Part shown: one piece after another, positions 8,590 to 17,186 of the stretch | How the letters are laid out: every line of letters begins with the position of its first letter | Numbering within the stretch: position 1 is the first letter of the stretch | Source: Paenibacillus sp. Soil522 | GTDB taxonomy: Bacteria > Bacillota > Bacilli > Paenibacillales > Paenibacillaceae | DNA length: 64,000 bases | Reading direction: 5' to 3' | Assembly (NCBI RefSeq): GCF_001428245.1 | Contig: NZ_LMRV01000001.1 | Span: 220,601 to 284,600 of the forward strand | The notes under the pieces: model-generated | What the model was told of the DNA's origin: nothing | Database searches by the model: none | Seen by the model: the letters and a program-made list of their open reading frames with translations, nothing else | Program-made: the position numbers and the translations under genes

Positions 8590-9510
8590 TTAATTCGTTT
8601 CAGGGTAGAAGAACGGAAGCTGAGGCAGGAGAGCCTGCTGGTAAAGACGTGATTTGCTTTCCGTAAAATCGCCTGTGCGCACCGCCTCCGTATTGATAAG
8701 GAGATCAACAACCGCCGATACGGTGTGGAGCTTCATTTTGGTCGCTTGTCCCGAATCGACAAACTCGTCTACGCGGCTTGTCAAATCCTGCGGATAGTAG
8801 GCCGTAAGTTTTTTGCGGGTCAAGAGCTGATCGGCCATCAGCTTGTTTTTAATCGTAAGCTCTAAATCCGTCCATTTGCTCAGCTCCAGCAGGGCGGGTG
8901 CCTTATAGTTCTGCGGGATATCAAGATCGACTGTGGCTGCCCATTTCAGCATAGCAGAGTAATAAGCTTGTTGAGCGGAAAGCGCGAATTGAGATGCGGA
9001 AAGATAGGTTTTTTCCTGTACAACCGTCTTCAGCAATTCATGATAAGGGAGTGTCTTAACGCTCGCAGCCGCTTTGTCTGCTGCTTCTTCGAATAGTTTG
9101 AGACTGCGAATATAGCTGACCTGGGATTGTCCGAGCAATGGCGACTTTTGCATGTCGATCGAGCTTGCTTCCGTTGCCTTGGACTCGGCCAGATTGGCAA
9201 GATCCTTAAACATAGAGGTTGCTTCAATTGTTTTTCCTTGCGATAATTTGTTCATAGCTTCGAACCATTCGTTTTGAAATTCACGATAAGGCAAAAATAC
9301 AGTATGATAGAAAGAGACCAGATCTTGCTGCTGGTAGGGACTTGCAGAGGCGTCTGTCCGCTTAGAACCTTCGTCACCGGTCGCGTATTTTGCTTCAGTC
9401 TTTTCAGTGCCGATTTGGATGCCGTAGAAAAAAGCGCCCACCGTGCAAACGAGCATAAACACAAATCCAACACTAAATAACATTGCGGTTGTCGTTAATC
9501 GTTTTTCCAT
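8590..9510 (-). CDS. Unknown single-pass membrane or secreted protein
   Basis: I do not recognise this 306-aa protein. It has an N-terminal hydrophobic segment (about 8-30, TTTAMLFSVGFVFMLVCTVGAFFYGIQIG) that may be an uncleaved anchor, so the rest is probably outside the cell. The remainder is helical, rich in Ala, Leu, Lys and Gln, and without Cys. No enzymatic motif is visible. The start follows AAGGAGAT at good spacing. It is divergent from the CPBP gene at 9623, and the codon usage looks like that of its neighbours. Probably a conserved lineage protein of unknown role. Confidence 0.75.
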   Translation of the reverse strand: MEKRLTTTAMLFSVGFVFMLVCTVGAFFYGIQIGTEKTEAKYATGDEGSKRTDASASPYQQQDLVSFYHTVFLPYREFQNEWFEAMNKLSQGKTIEATSMFKDLANLAESKATEASSIDMQKSPLLGQSQVSYIRSLKLFEEAADKAAASVKTLPYHELLKTVVQEKTYLSASQFALSAQQAYYSAMLKWAATVDLDIPQNYKAPALLELSKWTDLELTIKNKLMADQLLTRKKLTAYYPQDLTSRVDEFVDSGQATKMKLHTVSAVVDLLINTEAVRTGDFTESKSRLYQQALLPQLPFFYPETN

Positions 9511-9622
9511 CTCTATCTCTATCTCCTTCTATGTAATAAAAATTATGCCGTCGATTTGTTCTATCAGTATAGGTGAAATGGTCTAAAAAGAAAATACGAA
9601 CGTTCCAGACAGGCGGGAAGCA

Positions 9623-10216
9623 ATGAAGAAATTTGATATTCGAAATATTCGCGTGCGCAAGGTGTCCGTTGACGAGCTTGACGACCGCATGCTGCTTATC
9701 AATTTATACGTAACTCAAGCGTTTACTTTTATTATCGGTTTAATATGGATTTTATTTCAGCATCAAAATTTGATCCGATTATTTACGCCTCCGAAGGATT
9801 TTGCGTTCATTTATTGGGGAGTTGGCTTAGCTGCCGCTGTAATCGTCGTCGATCTGCTGATTTCGCGTTTTGTACCTGAGGAAGCGAATGATGACGGCGG
9901 GATAAATGATCGTATATTTCGAACGCGGAAGGTTTGGCATATTGCTGTTATTTCATTCGTGGTCGCGGTATGCGAGGAGCTTCTCTTTCGCGGGGCTCTG
10001 CAGCATGCGGTTGGCCCATACTGGACAAGCATTATTTTTGCAACGATACATGTCCGTTATTTAAAGCACTGGATTCCGACGGGCCTCGTATTCTCGATCA
10101 GCTATGCCTTAGGTTGGATCTACATTCAGTCAGGCACCATTGTAGCGCCGATTATCGCTCATTTTCTTATTGATTTAATTATGGGATTAATTATACGCTT
10201 CAGGAGGGAGTCATGA
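9623..10216 (+). CDS. CPBP-family intramembrane glutamic endopeptidase
   Basis: Polytopic membrane protein of the CAAX protease / bacteriocin-processing (Abi/CPBP) family. Motif 1 is EELLFRG near residue 121, motif 2 is FATIHVRYLKHW, and a third His lies in PIIAHFLIDL. These form the active site in the Rce1-like fold. Four to six hydrophobic helices are evident. B. subtilis has a CPBP gene (ypbD) in the same neighbourhood, before gudB. The substrate is unknown. The stop overlaps the next start (ATGA), so the two genes are probably co-translated. Confidence 0.85.
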   Translation: MKKFDIRNIRVRKVSVDELDDRMLLINLYVTQAFTFIIGLIWILFQHQNLIRLFTPPKDFAFIYWGVGLAAAVIVVDLLISRFVPEEANDDGGINDRIFRTRKVWHIAVISFVVAVCEELLFRGALQHAVGPYWTSIIFATIHVRYLKHWIPTGLVFSISYALGWIYIQSGTIVAPIIAHFLIDLIMGLIIRFRRES

Positions 10217-10446
10217 GCAGGAAAGACAAGTTTGGAAATTCGAGAGCGGCAAGACAACAGGAAAGGATGGCAGAACCGTCCGGCACCGGAACGGATTCCA
10301 TTGGAGGAGCGACTCTGCCGCCTAGGCGAAAAATACATCCTTCCAGCATTTCTAAAGTAACAAAATGGTATTATAATCTTTTGTTCCTGCTGTTCGTTTG
10401 CTTAGTTGGCGGGTTATTCTGGTACGGCTTGAAATTCAGCGATTAA
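10213..10446 (+). CDS. Small tail-anchored protein of unknown function
   Basis: 77-aa protein that I do not recognise. A basic, Gly/Arg-rich hydrophilic N-terminal half is followed by one C-terminal membrane helix (about 53-72). It overlaps the CPBP protease gene by 4 nt, which makes a functional link plausible (substrate, partner or regulator). It starts 5 nt after AGGAGGGAG. Its 3' end overlaps the convergent deacetylase gene by 11 nt. Confidence 0.7.
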   Translation: MSRKDKFGNSRAARQQERMAEPSGTGTDSIGGATLPPRRKIHPSSISKVTKWYYNLLFLLFVCLVGGLFWYGLKFSD

Positions 10447-11302
10447 TGTCGATGGCAGCAGGATCAATGTATCCGTAGCCTTTTTGCTCAAGCGACGTTA
10501 GCAATTTTTCGAGGGCTTCTGCTGTCCATGGCAGCTCATGCATAAGAATGTTGGCACCGGGATGAAGCTGCTCCAGAACGTTACGAATGACTTCTTCGGG
10601 CTTATCTCTAGTTGACTTATCCCAGTCTAGGGAACCATCTGACCACGTCATGTACAGCATGCCGTGGTTTTTTACGATTTCCTTTACCACGTCCCCGCCC
10701 GAACCGAATGGGGGCCGGAAAAATATAGGTTTTTTACCGATCAAAGCCTCGATATCGGTTTGGACATCTGCGATTTGCTTTTCAATGACATCCTTCGGTT
10801 CATTTTTTAAATTAATATGGTCCCATGAATGATTGCCGATCGTCTGGCCGCGTTCGTTTATCAGCTTTAACAGCTCGGGATTTTGCTTTACCCGATAGCC
10901 GTTGACAAAGAAGATCGCCTTGGCGCCATGCTTATCAAGCGTATCGAGCATGCTGGTAAGAATCGTTTCATCCTTCGGTCCATCATCGAAAGTTAATAGT
11001 ACAACTTTGCTAGGCGTGCTTTCTTCGATGGGCACAAAGCGGTAGGCTTGATTCATCCGGTATAGCGGAGCCGCCTTTGCGTCATCCCCACTGCCTGGTG
11101 ATGCAGCTGGCGAAGGCTGTTCCGACGGACTGGCAGCATCTTCCTCCGACCCTGAAGCCGGGGTAGCGGCAGGCTCCTGCGTTACTGCTGCCTCTGCGGC
11201 TTCTGTTGAAACAGGCTGATTCTCAATTTGCCGCTCAGCGGAACAGGCCGAAAGCTGTGCCCCTAAAAGAAGGACGGCGAATAGTGGAATGATTCGTTTC
11301 AT
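10436..11302 (-). CDS. Polysaccharide deacetylase family lipoprotein
   Basis: NodB-homology (carbohydrate esterase family 4) protein exported as a lipoprotein: signal peptide with lipobox LSAC and Cys20. A low-complexity Ala/Pro/Glu/Ser linker spans residues 28-80. Motifs in order: TFDDGPK (104-110, catalytic and metal Asp), GNHSWDH (156-162, metal His pair), FFRPPFGSGG, TWSDGSLDWD and ILMHEL. All residues for a metal-dependent N-deacetylase are present. Likely substrates are peptidoglycan or other wall glycans; which one cannot be told. An extended -10 (TGATACAAT) lies upstream on the minus strand. Confidence 0.88.
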   Translation of the reverse strand: MKRIIPLFAVLLLGAQLSACSAERQIENQPVSTEAAEAAVTQEPAATPASGSEEDAASPSEQPSPAASPGSGDDAKAAPLYRMNQAYRFVPIEESTPSKVVLLTFDDGPKDETILTSMLDTLDKHGAKAIFFVNGYRVKQNPELLKLINERGQTIGNHSWDHINLKNEPKDVIEKQIADVQTDIEALIGKKPIFFRPPFGSGGDVVKEIVKNHGMLYMTWSDGSLDWDKSTRDKPEEVIRNVLEQLHPGANILMHELPWTAEALEKLLTSLEQKGYGYIDPAAIDINR

Positions 11303-11479
11303 TTTGCTGACCCTCCATCGCTAATTTTAAATCATGCTAAAACGACCTCATTGTATCATATTTATCCAATTGGAGAGCTAGAATGATTTCCTAATTTTAT
11401 ATAGAATGAGGGCACTGCCTGGCGGTCAAACTAATTTATGAATACGAAAGATGAACTAGGAAAGAGGTGTCCGTGAAAC

Positions 11480-11803
11480 ATGAAATTAAGTGGTTTTTTA
11501 GTTGGAGGACTGATTGGTGCGGCTGCCACCATGTATGTCTCACGCAGGCAGCCTGGGGCAGTGTCTTGGGCGGCTAACGCAATATCGGATGTTTGTTCGT
11601 CCGTTACCCGCAAATCCGTTTCGAAAATAATGAGCAAATCGTTTAAGGAAGAGGCGGTTAATCTTGCCCCAAAGCATTCAGACGATACCGCCGTAAAATC
11701 AGAAGCCGCTTGGGGGCAAATTGAAGCTATCGTGAATAGTGATCCTGCCGTGAAGCGGGAGGCGGACAAAATCAAGGCGGAATCGTCAGCGCAGATCCAT
11801 TAA
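11480..11803 (+). CDS. Small single-pass membrane protein, YtxH-like
   Basis: 107 aa. It begins MKLSGFLVGGLIGAAATMYVSRRQPG, a Gly-rich N-terminal membrane helix followed by a hydrophilic, probably helical tail. This architecture is like the YtxH general-stress family, but I cannot confirm homology. AGAGGTG precedes the ATG. No catalytic motif is seen, and the gene is flanked by its own terminator. Confidence 0.6.
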   Translation: MKLSGFLVGGLIGAAATMYVSRRQPGAVSWAANAISDVCSSVTRKSVSKIMSKSFKEEAVNLAPKHSDDTAVKSEAAWGQIEAIVNSDPAVKREADKIKAESSAQIH

Positions 11804-11823
11804 ATAAAAGCAACTGGTAATGG

Positions 11824-11877
11824 GAATCGTAGGGTCGCTAAGCAGAGATGCGAAGTGCTCAAACGATTCTTTTTTTC
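11824..11877 (+). terminator. Probable terminator after 11803
   Basis: GAATCGT (11824-11830) pairs with ACGATTC (11863-11869), followed by eight T. The 32-nt loop can hold further structure (GTCGC...). The long loop lowers confidence. Confidence 0.55.
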
Positions 11878-12007
11878 GTTCAATATTAGTGCATTCGGCG
11901 AAAAGACATGATAAAGTAGTTACATAGCATGATTTGGTCAAATTGATCACATCTTTCTAAAAAATTCATAAGCTATTACAACAGATGCTGCAGAGGAGGA
12001 TCCTGTC

Positions 12008-12622
12008 ATGAAAATCGAACGACTGAGCCAGGACAAGATACGGATTTTCCTGACGTTCGACGACCTGCTGGAACGGGGGATCCAGAAGGACGACATGTGG
12101 CGCGAAATTCCAAAAGTACACGAACTATTCAGTGAAATGATGGATCAAGCATATAGTGAACTTGGATTCGATGCCAACGGCCCATTAGCGGTCGAAGTGT
12201 TTGCCCTCCCCGCTCAAGGTATGGTAGTTATTGTCACCCGTGGCAAAATGAACAGTCATGCAGGCGATCGGGCAACCGAAGATGACGACACGGAAGACGA
12301 AATATACGAGATGGAAGTTACGTTGGAGCAGAGCGATGTCGTGATGTACTCCTTCCGCGAATTCGAGGATGTCATTTCGGTGTGCAAGCAGTTGCAAAGC
12401 TCCACTCTCACGGAAGACGGACGGTTGTACTCCTATAACGGCAAGTATATATTAGCGTTGGAACCTGCTTTGATTGAGGCTTCGAGGCATAACGCTGTTA
12501 TCGCATTGCTTGCAGAGTATGGTGAAGCAACGTCAGTTACTTACGCAATGTTGGAAGAGTATGGTAAAGTAATCATGCCCGAATCAGCGGTACGGGAAAT
12601 ATGTCATCATTTTAAATTTTAA
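12008..12622 (+). CDS. mecA: ClpC adaptor protein MecA/MecB
   Basis: Adaptor that delivers substrates to the ClpCP protease and activates ClpC oligomerisation. The N-terminal substrate-binding segment MKIERLSQDKIRIFLTFDDLLERG is typical of the MecA family. An acidic linker (TEDDDTEDEIYEMEV) joins it to the C-terminal ClpC-binding domain with FREFEDVISVCKQL. Length is 204 aa. By position directly before glutamate dehydrogenase it matches B. subtilis ypbH (mecB) rather than mecA, but one adaptor may do both jobs. GAGGAGG lies 8 nt before the ATG. Confidence 0.9.
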   Translation: MKIERLSQDKIRIFLTFDDLLERGIQKDDMWREIPKVHELFSEMMDQAYSELGFDANGPLAVEVFALPAQGMVVIVTRGKMNSHAGDRATEDDDTEDEIYEMEVTLEQSDVVMYSFREFEDVISVCKQLQSSTLTEDGRLYSYNGKYILALEPALIEASRHNAVIALLAEYGEATSVTYAMLEEYGKVIMPESAVREICHHFKF

Positions 12623-12638
12623 GCAAACGTACATGCAT

Positions 12639-12681
12639 AGAGCATCTGCAGGCTGATTCTTGTCTGCATGATGCTCTTCTT
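12639..12681 (+). terminator. Terminator of mecA
   Basis: AGAGCATC-TGCAG pairs with CTGCATGATGCTCT (13 bp, one bulge) around a 12-nt loop, followed by a short T-rich tract. Confidence 0.6.
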
Positions 12682-12761
12682 GTATGTAAACTACAATATC
12701 GAATGGAATACAGTAGCGGAAAGGCGTTCATATTATGATGTAGACAAAGGCGGTGTATAGA

Positions 12762-14012
12762 ATGAGTGATAAAGAAGCAAATGATGTTTTGCTTTCTACT
12801 CAAATCGTAATTGAGCAAGCGCTGCGAAGACTTGGCTATGATCAGGATATGATTGACTTATTGAAGGAGCCGATGAGGCTGCTGACCGTACGTATTCCAG
12901 TGCGGATGGATGACGGGAAGACAAAAGTATTTACGGGGTACCGCTCGCAGCATAATGATGCGGTAGGTCCTACGAAGGGCGGCGTGCGGTTCCATCCGGC
13001 CGTCTCGGAAAACGAGGTTAAGGCGTTATCCATTTGGATGAGCTTGAAATGCGGGATCGCAGACTTGCCCTACGGCGGAGGAAAGGGAGGCGTCATATGC
13101 GACCCGCGCAAAATGTCATTTAGAGAGCTGGAGCGGTTAAGCCGGGGTTATGTTCGCGCGGTTAGTCAGATCGTCGGCCCGAGCAAAGACATCCCTGCAC
13201 CTGATGTTATGACAAATTCGCAAATTATGGCTTGGATGATGGATGAGTACAGCCGGATACGTGAATTCGATTCCCCGGGATTTATTACCGGTAAGCCGCT
13301 TGTTCTTGGTGGCTCTAAAGGAAGGGAGACGGCTACGGCTCGCGGTGTCGTTATTATGATTCATGAGGCGCTGCGCCTCAAGGGGACCGAGCTGAAAAAT
13401 GCTCGAATCGTCATCCAGGGCTTTGGAAACGCGGGAAGCTACCTTGCCAAATTCATGCATGAGGCCGGTGCCAGGGTGATAGGTATTTCCGATGTGAACG
13501 GGGCGTTGTATAATGAAGAAGGGCTCGATATCGAATACTTGCTGGATCGCCGGGATTCCTTCGGCAATGTGACGAACCTGTTTACTCAGACGATTACGAA
13601 TTCACAGCTGCTTGAGCTCGATTGCGACGTTCTTGTGCCAGCAGCAATCGAGAATCAAATAACGGATCAAAATGCCTCTCAAATACGTGCATCCATCGTC
13701 GTAGAAGCCGCAAACGGACCGACAACGCTGGAAGCGACTCGTATTTTGACCGACAGAGGCGTGCTGATCATACCCGATGTGCTCGCAAGTGCTGGCGGCG
13801 TCATCGTATCCTACTTTGAGTGGGTACAAAATAATCAGGGGTACTACTGGGATGAACAAGAGGTGGATGATAAGCTGAAGCTTATGATGATTCGCGGCTT
13901 TAACCACGTGTACGAAATACACCGCACCCGAAAGGTCGATATGCGGCTTGCAGCTTATATGGCTGGTGTCCGCAAAATGGCCGAGGCCGTTCGCTATCGT
14001 GGCTGGGTGTAA
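12762..14012 (+). CDS. gudB: NAD-dependent glutamate dehydrogenase (GudB/RocG type)
   Basis: Oxidative deamination of glutamate to 2-oxoglutarate and ammonia, linking nitrogen and carbon metabolism. The catalytic-lysine region PYGGGKGGV is near residue 105, with KGGVRFHP earlier. DVMTNSQIMAWMMDEYS and the dinucleotide-binding loop VIQGFGNAGS follow. The PYGGGKGG region has no extra in-frame repeat like the one that inactivates GudB in B. subtilis 168. ATG 12762 is preceded at 6 nt by AAAGGCGGTG; GTG 12753 in frame is less likely. The following gene is prsW, as in B. subtilis. Confidence 0.92.
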   Translation: MSDKEANDVLLSTQIVIEQALRRLGYDQDMIDLLKEPMRLLTVRIPVRMDDGKTKVFTGYRSQHNDAVGPTKGGVRFHPAVSENEVKALSIWMSLKCGIADLPYGGGKGGVICDPRKMSFRELERLSRGYVRAVSQIVGPSKDIPAPDVMTNSQIMAWMMDEYSRIREFDSPGFITGKPLVLGGSKGRETATARGVVIMIHEALRLKGTELKNARIVIQGFGNAGSYLAKFMHEAGARVIGISDVNGALYNEEGLDIEYLLDRRDSFGNVTNLFTQTITNSQLLELDCDVLVPAAIENQITDQNASQIRASIVVEAANGPTTLEATRILTDRGVLIIPDVLASAGGVIVSYFEWVQNNQGYYWDEQEVDDKLKLMMIRGFNHVYEIHRTRKVDMRLAAYMAGVRKMAEAVRYRGWV

Positions 14013-14027
14013 GAAAGTAGGGACGAA

Positions 14028-14723
14028 ATGCTGTTGTTTTCTGTTTTAACTGCGGCCGTTGCGCCAGGCGTTTCGCTGCTTACTTATTTATATTTACGTG
14101 ATCGCTACGATGCAGAACCGATACACATGGTCGTTAGATTATTTGTGCTCGGCTTGCTTGTCGTTGTACCTATTATGGTCATTCAACGCGGTCTGCAGCT
14201 TTGGCTGGGCGAACATTCGGTTTTGTTTGCCTTTGGCGAATCCGCAGGCGTTGAGGAATTCGTCAAATGGTTCGTGCTGTATCACGTCATATACAACCAT
14301 ATGGAATTTGACGAGCCTTACGATGGAATCTTGTATGCGGCATCGATTTCGCTTGGCTTTGCCACGCTTGAGAATGTGTTGTATGCCATTTTCTCGCCGG
14401 CCACCTTCGGCACGCTTCTCGTTCGCGCGCTGCTTCCGGTATCCGGCCATGCCTTATTCGGCATAATGATGGGCTACTACTTAGGCAAAGCGAAGTTTGC
14501 TCCTAAGAACAAAAGCGTTTATTTTTTAATCATCTCCTTATTGCTTCCCGTCTTTTTGCACGGCACCTACGATTGGATCATGATTACAGTCCGCACCAAC
14601 TGGATGTGGTTTATCGTGCCGTTCATGATCGGGCTCTGGATATGGGGCCTGCGCAAGATGAATCATGCCAATTCACGTTCTCCCTTCCGGTTTCTTGTCC
14701 GCGAGGACGAGATTAAACTGTAG
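14028..14723 (+). CDS. prsW: PrsW family intramembrane metalloprotease
   Basis: Polytopic membrane protein of 231 aa with the PrsW signatures EEFVKWF (adjacent glutamates), GFATLEN and a conserved His in SGHALFGIMMGYYLG. In B. subtilis PrsW makes the first cut in anti-sigma factor RsiW. Its substrate here is unknown; an ECF sigma/anti-sigma pair is encoded at 55.3 kb, but a link is only speculation. It starts 15 nt after the glutamate dehydrogenase stop. Confidence 0.88.
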   Translation: MLLFSVLTAAVAPGVSLLTYLYLRDRYDAEPIHMVVRLFVLGLLVVVPIMVIQRGLQLWLGEHSVLFAFGESAGVEEFVKWFVLYHVIYNHMEFDEPYDGILYAASISLGFATLENVLYAIFSPATFGTLLVRALLPVSGHALFGIMMGYYLGKAKFAPKNKSVYFLIISLLLPVFLHGTYDWIMITVRTNWMWFIVPFMIGLWIWGLRKMNHANSRSPFRFLVREDEIKL

Positions 14724-14797
14724 CTGAACCGTCCATACTTACCTTATATAGGAATGCCTGAAATGACGGCATTTGAAAGATGGCTGAGGAGGGGCTT

Positions 14798-14959
14798 ATG
14801 GAGGCTGCGAGAATAAAAGTAACGATCCGGTGCAACGTGTGCGGAGAGAAATTCGTGCTGCGCGGGCGAAGAGAGAAAGGCTGGATTGATACCGGCTTTA
14901 AGCAATGCATTTGCAATAACGCGAATGATCTCGAAATAGAAGAGCATAGCGTATTTTAA
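14798..14959 (+). CDS. 53-residue Cys-rich protein, probable zinc binder
   Basis: A short gene with a clear ribosome binding site (GAGGAGGGG, 14786-14794, close before ATG 14798). The protein has CNVC (C12, C15) and CIC (C37, C39) around a basic stretch (LRGRREKG), suggesting a zinc knuckle or redox-active cluster. I do not recognise the family. It lies between prsW and ypeB, exactly where B. subtilis carries sleB. It lacks the CXXCXGXG repeats of anti-TRAP despite similar size. An in-frame ATG at 14780 would add six residues. Confidence 0.65.
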   Translation: MEAARIKVTIRCNVCGEKFVLRGRREKGWIDTGFKQCICNNANDLEIEEHSVF

Positions 14960-14997
14960 ACAAATTGTTTGCTGCTATTACAATTAAATAGATGGAT

Positions 14998-15027
14998 GCA
15001 TAAAGCTCCCTTGGGCAAACCAAACTA
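14998..15027 (+). promoter_or_regulatory. Candidate SigG promoter of ypeB
   Basis: GCATA at 14998-15002, an 18-bp spacer, then CAAACTA at 15021-15027. This fits the forespore SigG pattern (nATR-N18-CATnnTA) with one mismatch. The predicted start, near 15034, is about 30 nt before the ypeB ATG. B. subtilis sleB-ypeB is SigG-controlled. Confidence 0.5.
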
Positions 15028-15063
15028 AAACCAGGTTTTGCACAAGAAAGGAGCTTTTGTATT

Positions 15064-16419
15064 ATGTACCGTCGACTCAGTTCAATTCTATTTCCGATTA
15101 TGTCCCTGCTTTTTATCGGCGCAGTTTACTGGGGCTATCAAGAGCATCAAGAAAAAAACTCGATATTGATAAAGGCTGAAAATCAGTATCAACGGGCTTT
15201 TCATGATTTAACTTATCATGTCGAGCAGTTGCATCAACAGCTGGGCAATACGCTTGCGGTCAATTCGACCTCACAAAGTTATCACCGCAAGGGGCTTGTG
15301 AACGTTTGGCGTTTAACGAGCCAAGCGCAAAATGAGATTAACCAGCTCCCGTTAACGCTGCTCCCATTCAACGAAGCGGAAGACTTCTTGTCGCGTATCG
15401 CAAATTTTGCATACAAAACAGCTGTTCGGGATTTATCAAAGCAGCCGCTTACGCCGGATGAATTTAAGACGATGAAGACGCTCTACGCTAATTCGGAGCA
15501 AATTTCAAATGATCTGGTCGGTATGCAGCGTGAAGTGCTGGCTAACCATTTACGCTGGATGGACGTAGAGATCGCTCTTGCCTCCGAGAAGTCGAACAAT
15601 GATAATAAAATCATTGACGGCTTCAAGACGGTTGACAAGAAGGTCAGCGAATATCCTGAGATCAACTGGGGACCTTCTGTAAGCAGCATGTATCAGAAGC
15701 GCACGATTCAGATGCTTGGCGGGAAAATGGTTACCGCGGAGGATATCAAGAAGCATGCCGCTAAGTTTTCACATGCACCGAATGCGGAAATCCGCGTTGT
15801 TGAAAATGCAAAGGGAACAGAATATGCTTCCTATTCGGCAACGGTAAACGAGGGGAAAAACAAAAAGCTGCAAATGGACTTCACGCAAAAGGGCGGACAG
15901 CTCATTTGGTTTATAAATCCGCGTGATATCGGAGAGAGAAAGGTTGACCTGGACAAAGCTAAAGCTTCTGCGGATACCTTCTTGGATAAACACGGATTTT
16001 CGGGAATGAAGGCCGTAAGCTACGATATGTTTAATAATACAGGCGCCTTCACTTATGTCAGCTTGCAAAGCGGTGTTCTCATTTACCCGGATAAGCTGAC
16101 GGTTAAGGTCGCGCTCGATAATGGCGAAACGGTAGGCCTGCAAGCAAATGATTACGTCTACGAGCATCATAAGCGCAAGCTGCCTAGTCCAATCCTTTCG
16201 AAAGCCGGGGCACGCAAAGCGTTAAATCCAGAGATGAAAGTACAATCCGAGCAATTGGCGCTAATCGACAACGATTTGGGCGAGGAAGTGCTTTGTTACG
16301 AATACACGGGAAAAATTAACGGCTCTCTCTACCGCATCTATGTCAATTCAGAAACAGGCTTAGAAGAATCGATCGAGGAAATGTCTCCCTACGATTCCAA
16401 GGCAGCTTCTGACAAATAA
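15064..16419 (+). CDS. ypeB: Germination protein YpeB
   Basis: Spore germination protein that in Bacillus is needed for SleB (cortex-lytic enzyme) to be kept and localised in the spore. It has one N-terminal membrane segment (RLSSILFPIMSLLFIGAVYWGY) followed by a long exported region with repeated PepSY-like units (for example VSYDMFNNTGAFTYV and LCYEYTGKINGSLYRIYVN). At 451 aa it is full length. AAAGGAGC precedes the ATG. The expected sleB gene directly upstream is absent; a SigG-like promoter lies in its place. The gene is followed by the PilZ gene as in B. subtilis. Confidence 0.92.
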   Translation: MYRRLSSILFPIMSLLFIGAVYWGYQEHQEKNSILIKAENQYQRAFHDLTYHVEQLHQQLGNTLAVNSTSQSYHRKGLVNVWRLTSQAQNEINQLPLTLLPFNEAEDFLSRIANFAYKTAVRDLSKQPLTPDEFKTMKTLYANSEQISNDLVGMQREVLANHLRWMDVEIALASEKSNNDNKIIDGFKTVDKKVSEYPEINWGPSVSSMYQKRTIQMLGGKMVTAEDIKKHAAKFSHAPNAEIRVVENAKGTEYASYSATVNEGKNKKLQMDFTQKGGQLIWFINPRDIGERKVDLDKAKASADTFLDKHGFSGMKAVSYDMFNNTGAFTYVSLQSGVLIYPDKLTVKVALDNGETVGLQANDYVYEHHKRKLPSPILSKAGARKALNPEMKVQSEQLALIDNDLGEEVLCYEYTGKINGSLYRIYVNSETGLEESIEEMSPYDSKAASDK

Positions 16420-16480
16420 CGATATGGCTCCCCTCAAATCGACGTGTTATAATGGCATGTAAATGGGGGGAGCCAATTTG

Positions 16481-17131
16481 TTGCCTAAATTGAACCAGAT
16501 GCTTCACTATCAGATCGCTTTTTCAGACGAAGAGGAAGCAACGTTTGAATACAAGTCCCGTATAGCCGATGAGCAAAAGGACGCCTTGCTAATTGAGGTT
16601 CCGATCAGCGAGAAATCCGGACGATATAAAAGACTGTTTCTAGGTGACGAGCTTTCTGTTTTTTTTATATCCGAAGACGGAATAAAAAATTATTTTGATT
16701 CGCATGTGCTCGGGTTCAAGGAAGACGGCGTTAAACTGATCAAAATCCAGAAACCTGAACCGGACCGCATTACAAAGGTGCAGCGCCGCAGCTTTCTTCG
16801 CGTGCAGGCGGAGCTTGAGATCGCTGTCAAAATGTCAAATCAAGTAAGGTTCGTATGTACGACCGATGATGTTGGTGGCGGAGGAATCTCGTTAATTTGC
16901 GATAGGAAATGGCCGCTGATGCCAGAGCAGGTACTTGAGTGCTGGCTGCTCGTTCCTTTTAAGAACGGATTGATTGAACATGCTTTTTTCCGCGGGGAAG
17001 TCGTGCGGGTAGTCGAGCTTAAGTCTGAAAAGAAGCAGGTTATGATCAAATATGTCAGCATCAACGACTCAGAACGGCAGAAGGTCATTCGTTTTTGCTT
17101 TGAGAAGCAGCTGGAATATCGCAATCGATGA
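16481..17131 (+). CDS. PilZ-domain protein, flagellar brake YpfA/MotI type
   Basis: N-terminal YcgR-like domain (about 1-95) followed by a PilZ domain. The first c-di-GMP-binding motif is intact: QRRSFLR (RxxxR). The second, normally (D/N)xSxxG, reads DVGGGG, so the Ser is replaced by Gly. In B. subtilis the homologue at this position (YpfA/MotI) binds c-di-GMP and stops the flagellar motor. The ribosome binding site GGGGGGAG (16465-16472) best serves TTG 16481 or 16478; ATG 16463 would include it in the coding region. A TATAAT at 16448-16453 suggests its own promoter. Confidence 0.82.
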   Translation: MPKLNQMLHYQIAFSDEEEATFEYKSRIADEQKDALLIEVPISEKSGRYKRLFLGDELSVFFISEDGIKNYFDSHVLGFKEDGVKLIKIQKPEPDRITKVQRRSFLRVQAELEIAVKMSNQVRFVCTTDDVGGGGISLICDRKWPLMPEQVLECWLLVPFKNGLIEHAFFRGEVVRVVELKSEKKQVMIKYVSINDSERQKVIRFCFEKQLEYRNR

Positions 17132-17186
17132 ATAAACATTTGTGAAACATGGAAAACTACCCGGAAAGAGGAAGGGGAGAATCCAT

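Noticed and set aside
11824-11869. c-di-GMP or other riboswitch before mecA
   Set aside because: The GGGTCGCTAAGC stretch hints at one, but the conserved core is missing and the element ends in eight T, so terminator is the simpler reading.
14798-14959. Anti-TRAP (RtpA)
   Set aside because: Same length and four Cys, but lacks the paired CXXCXGXG DnaJ-like zinc repeats.
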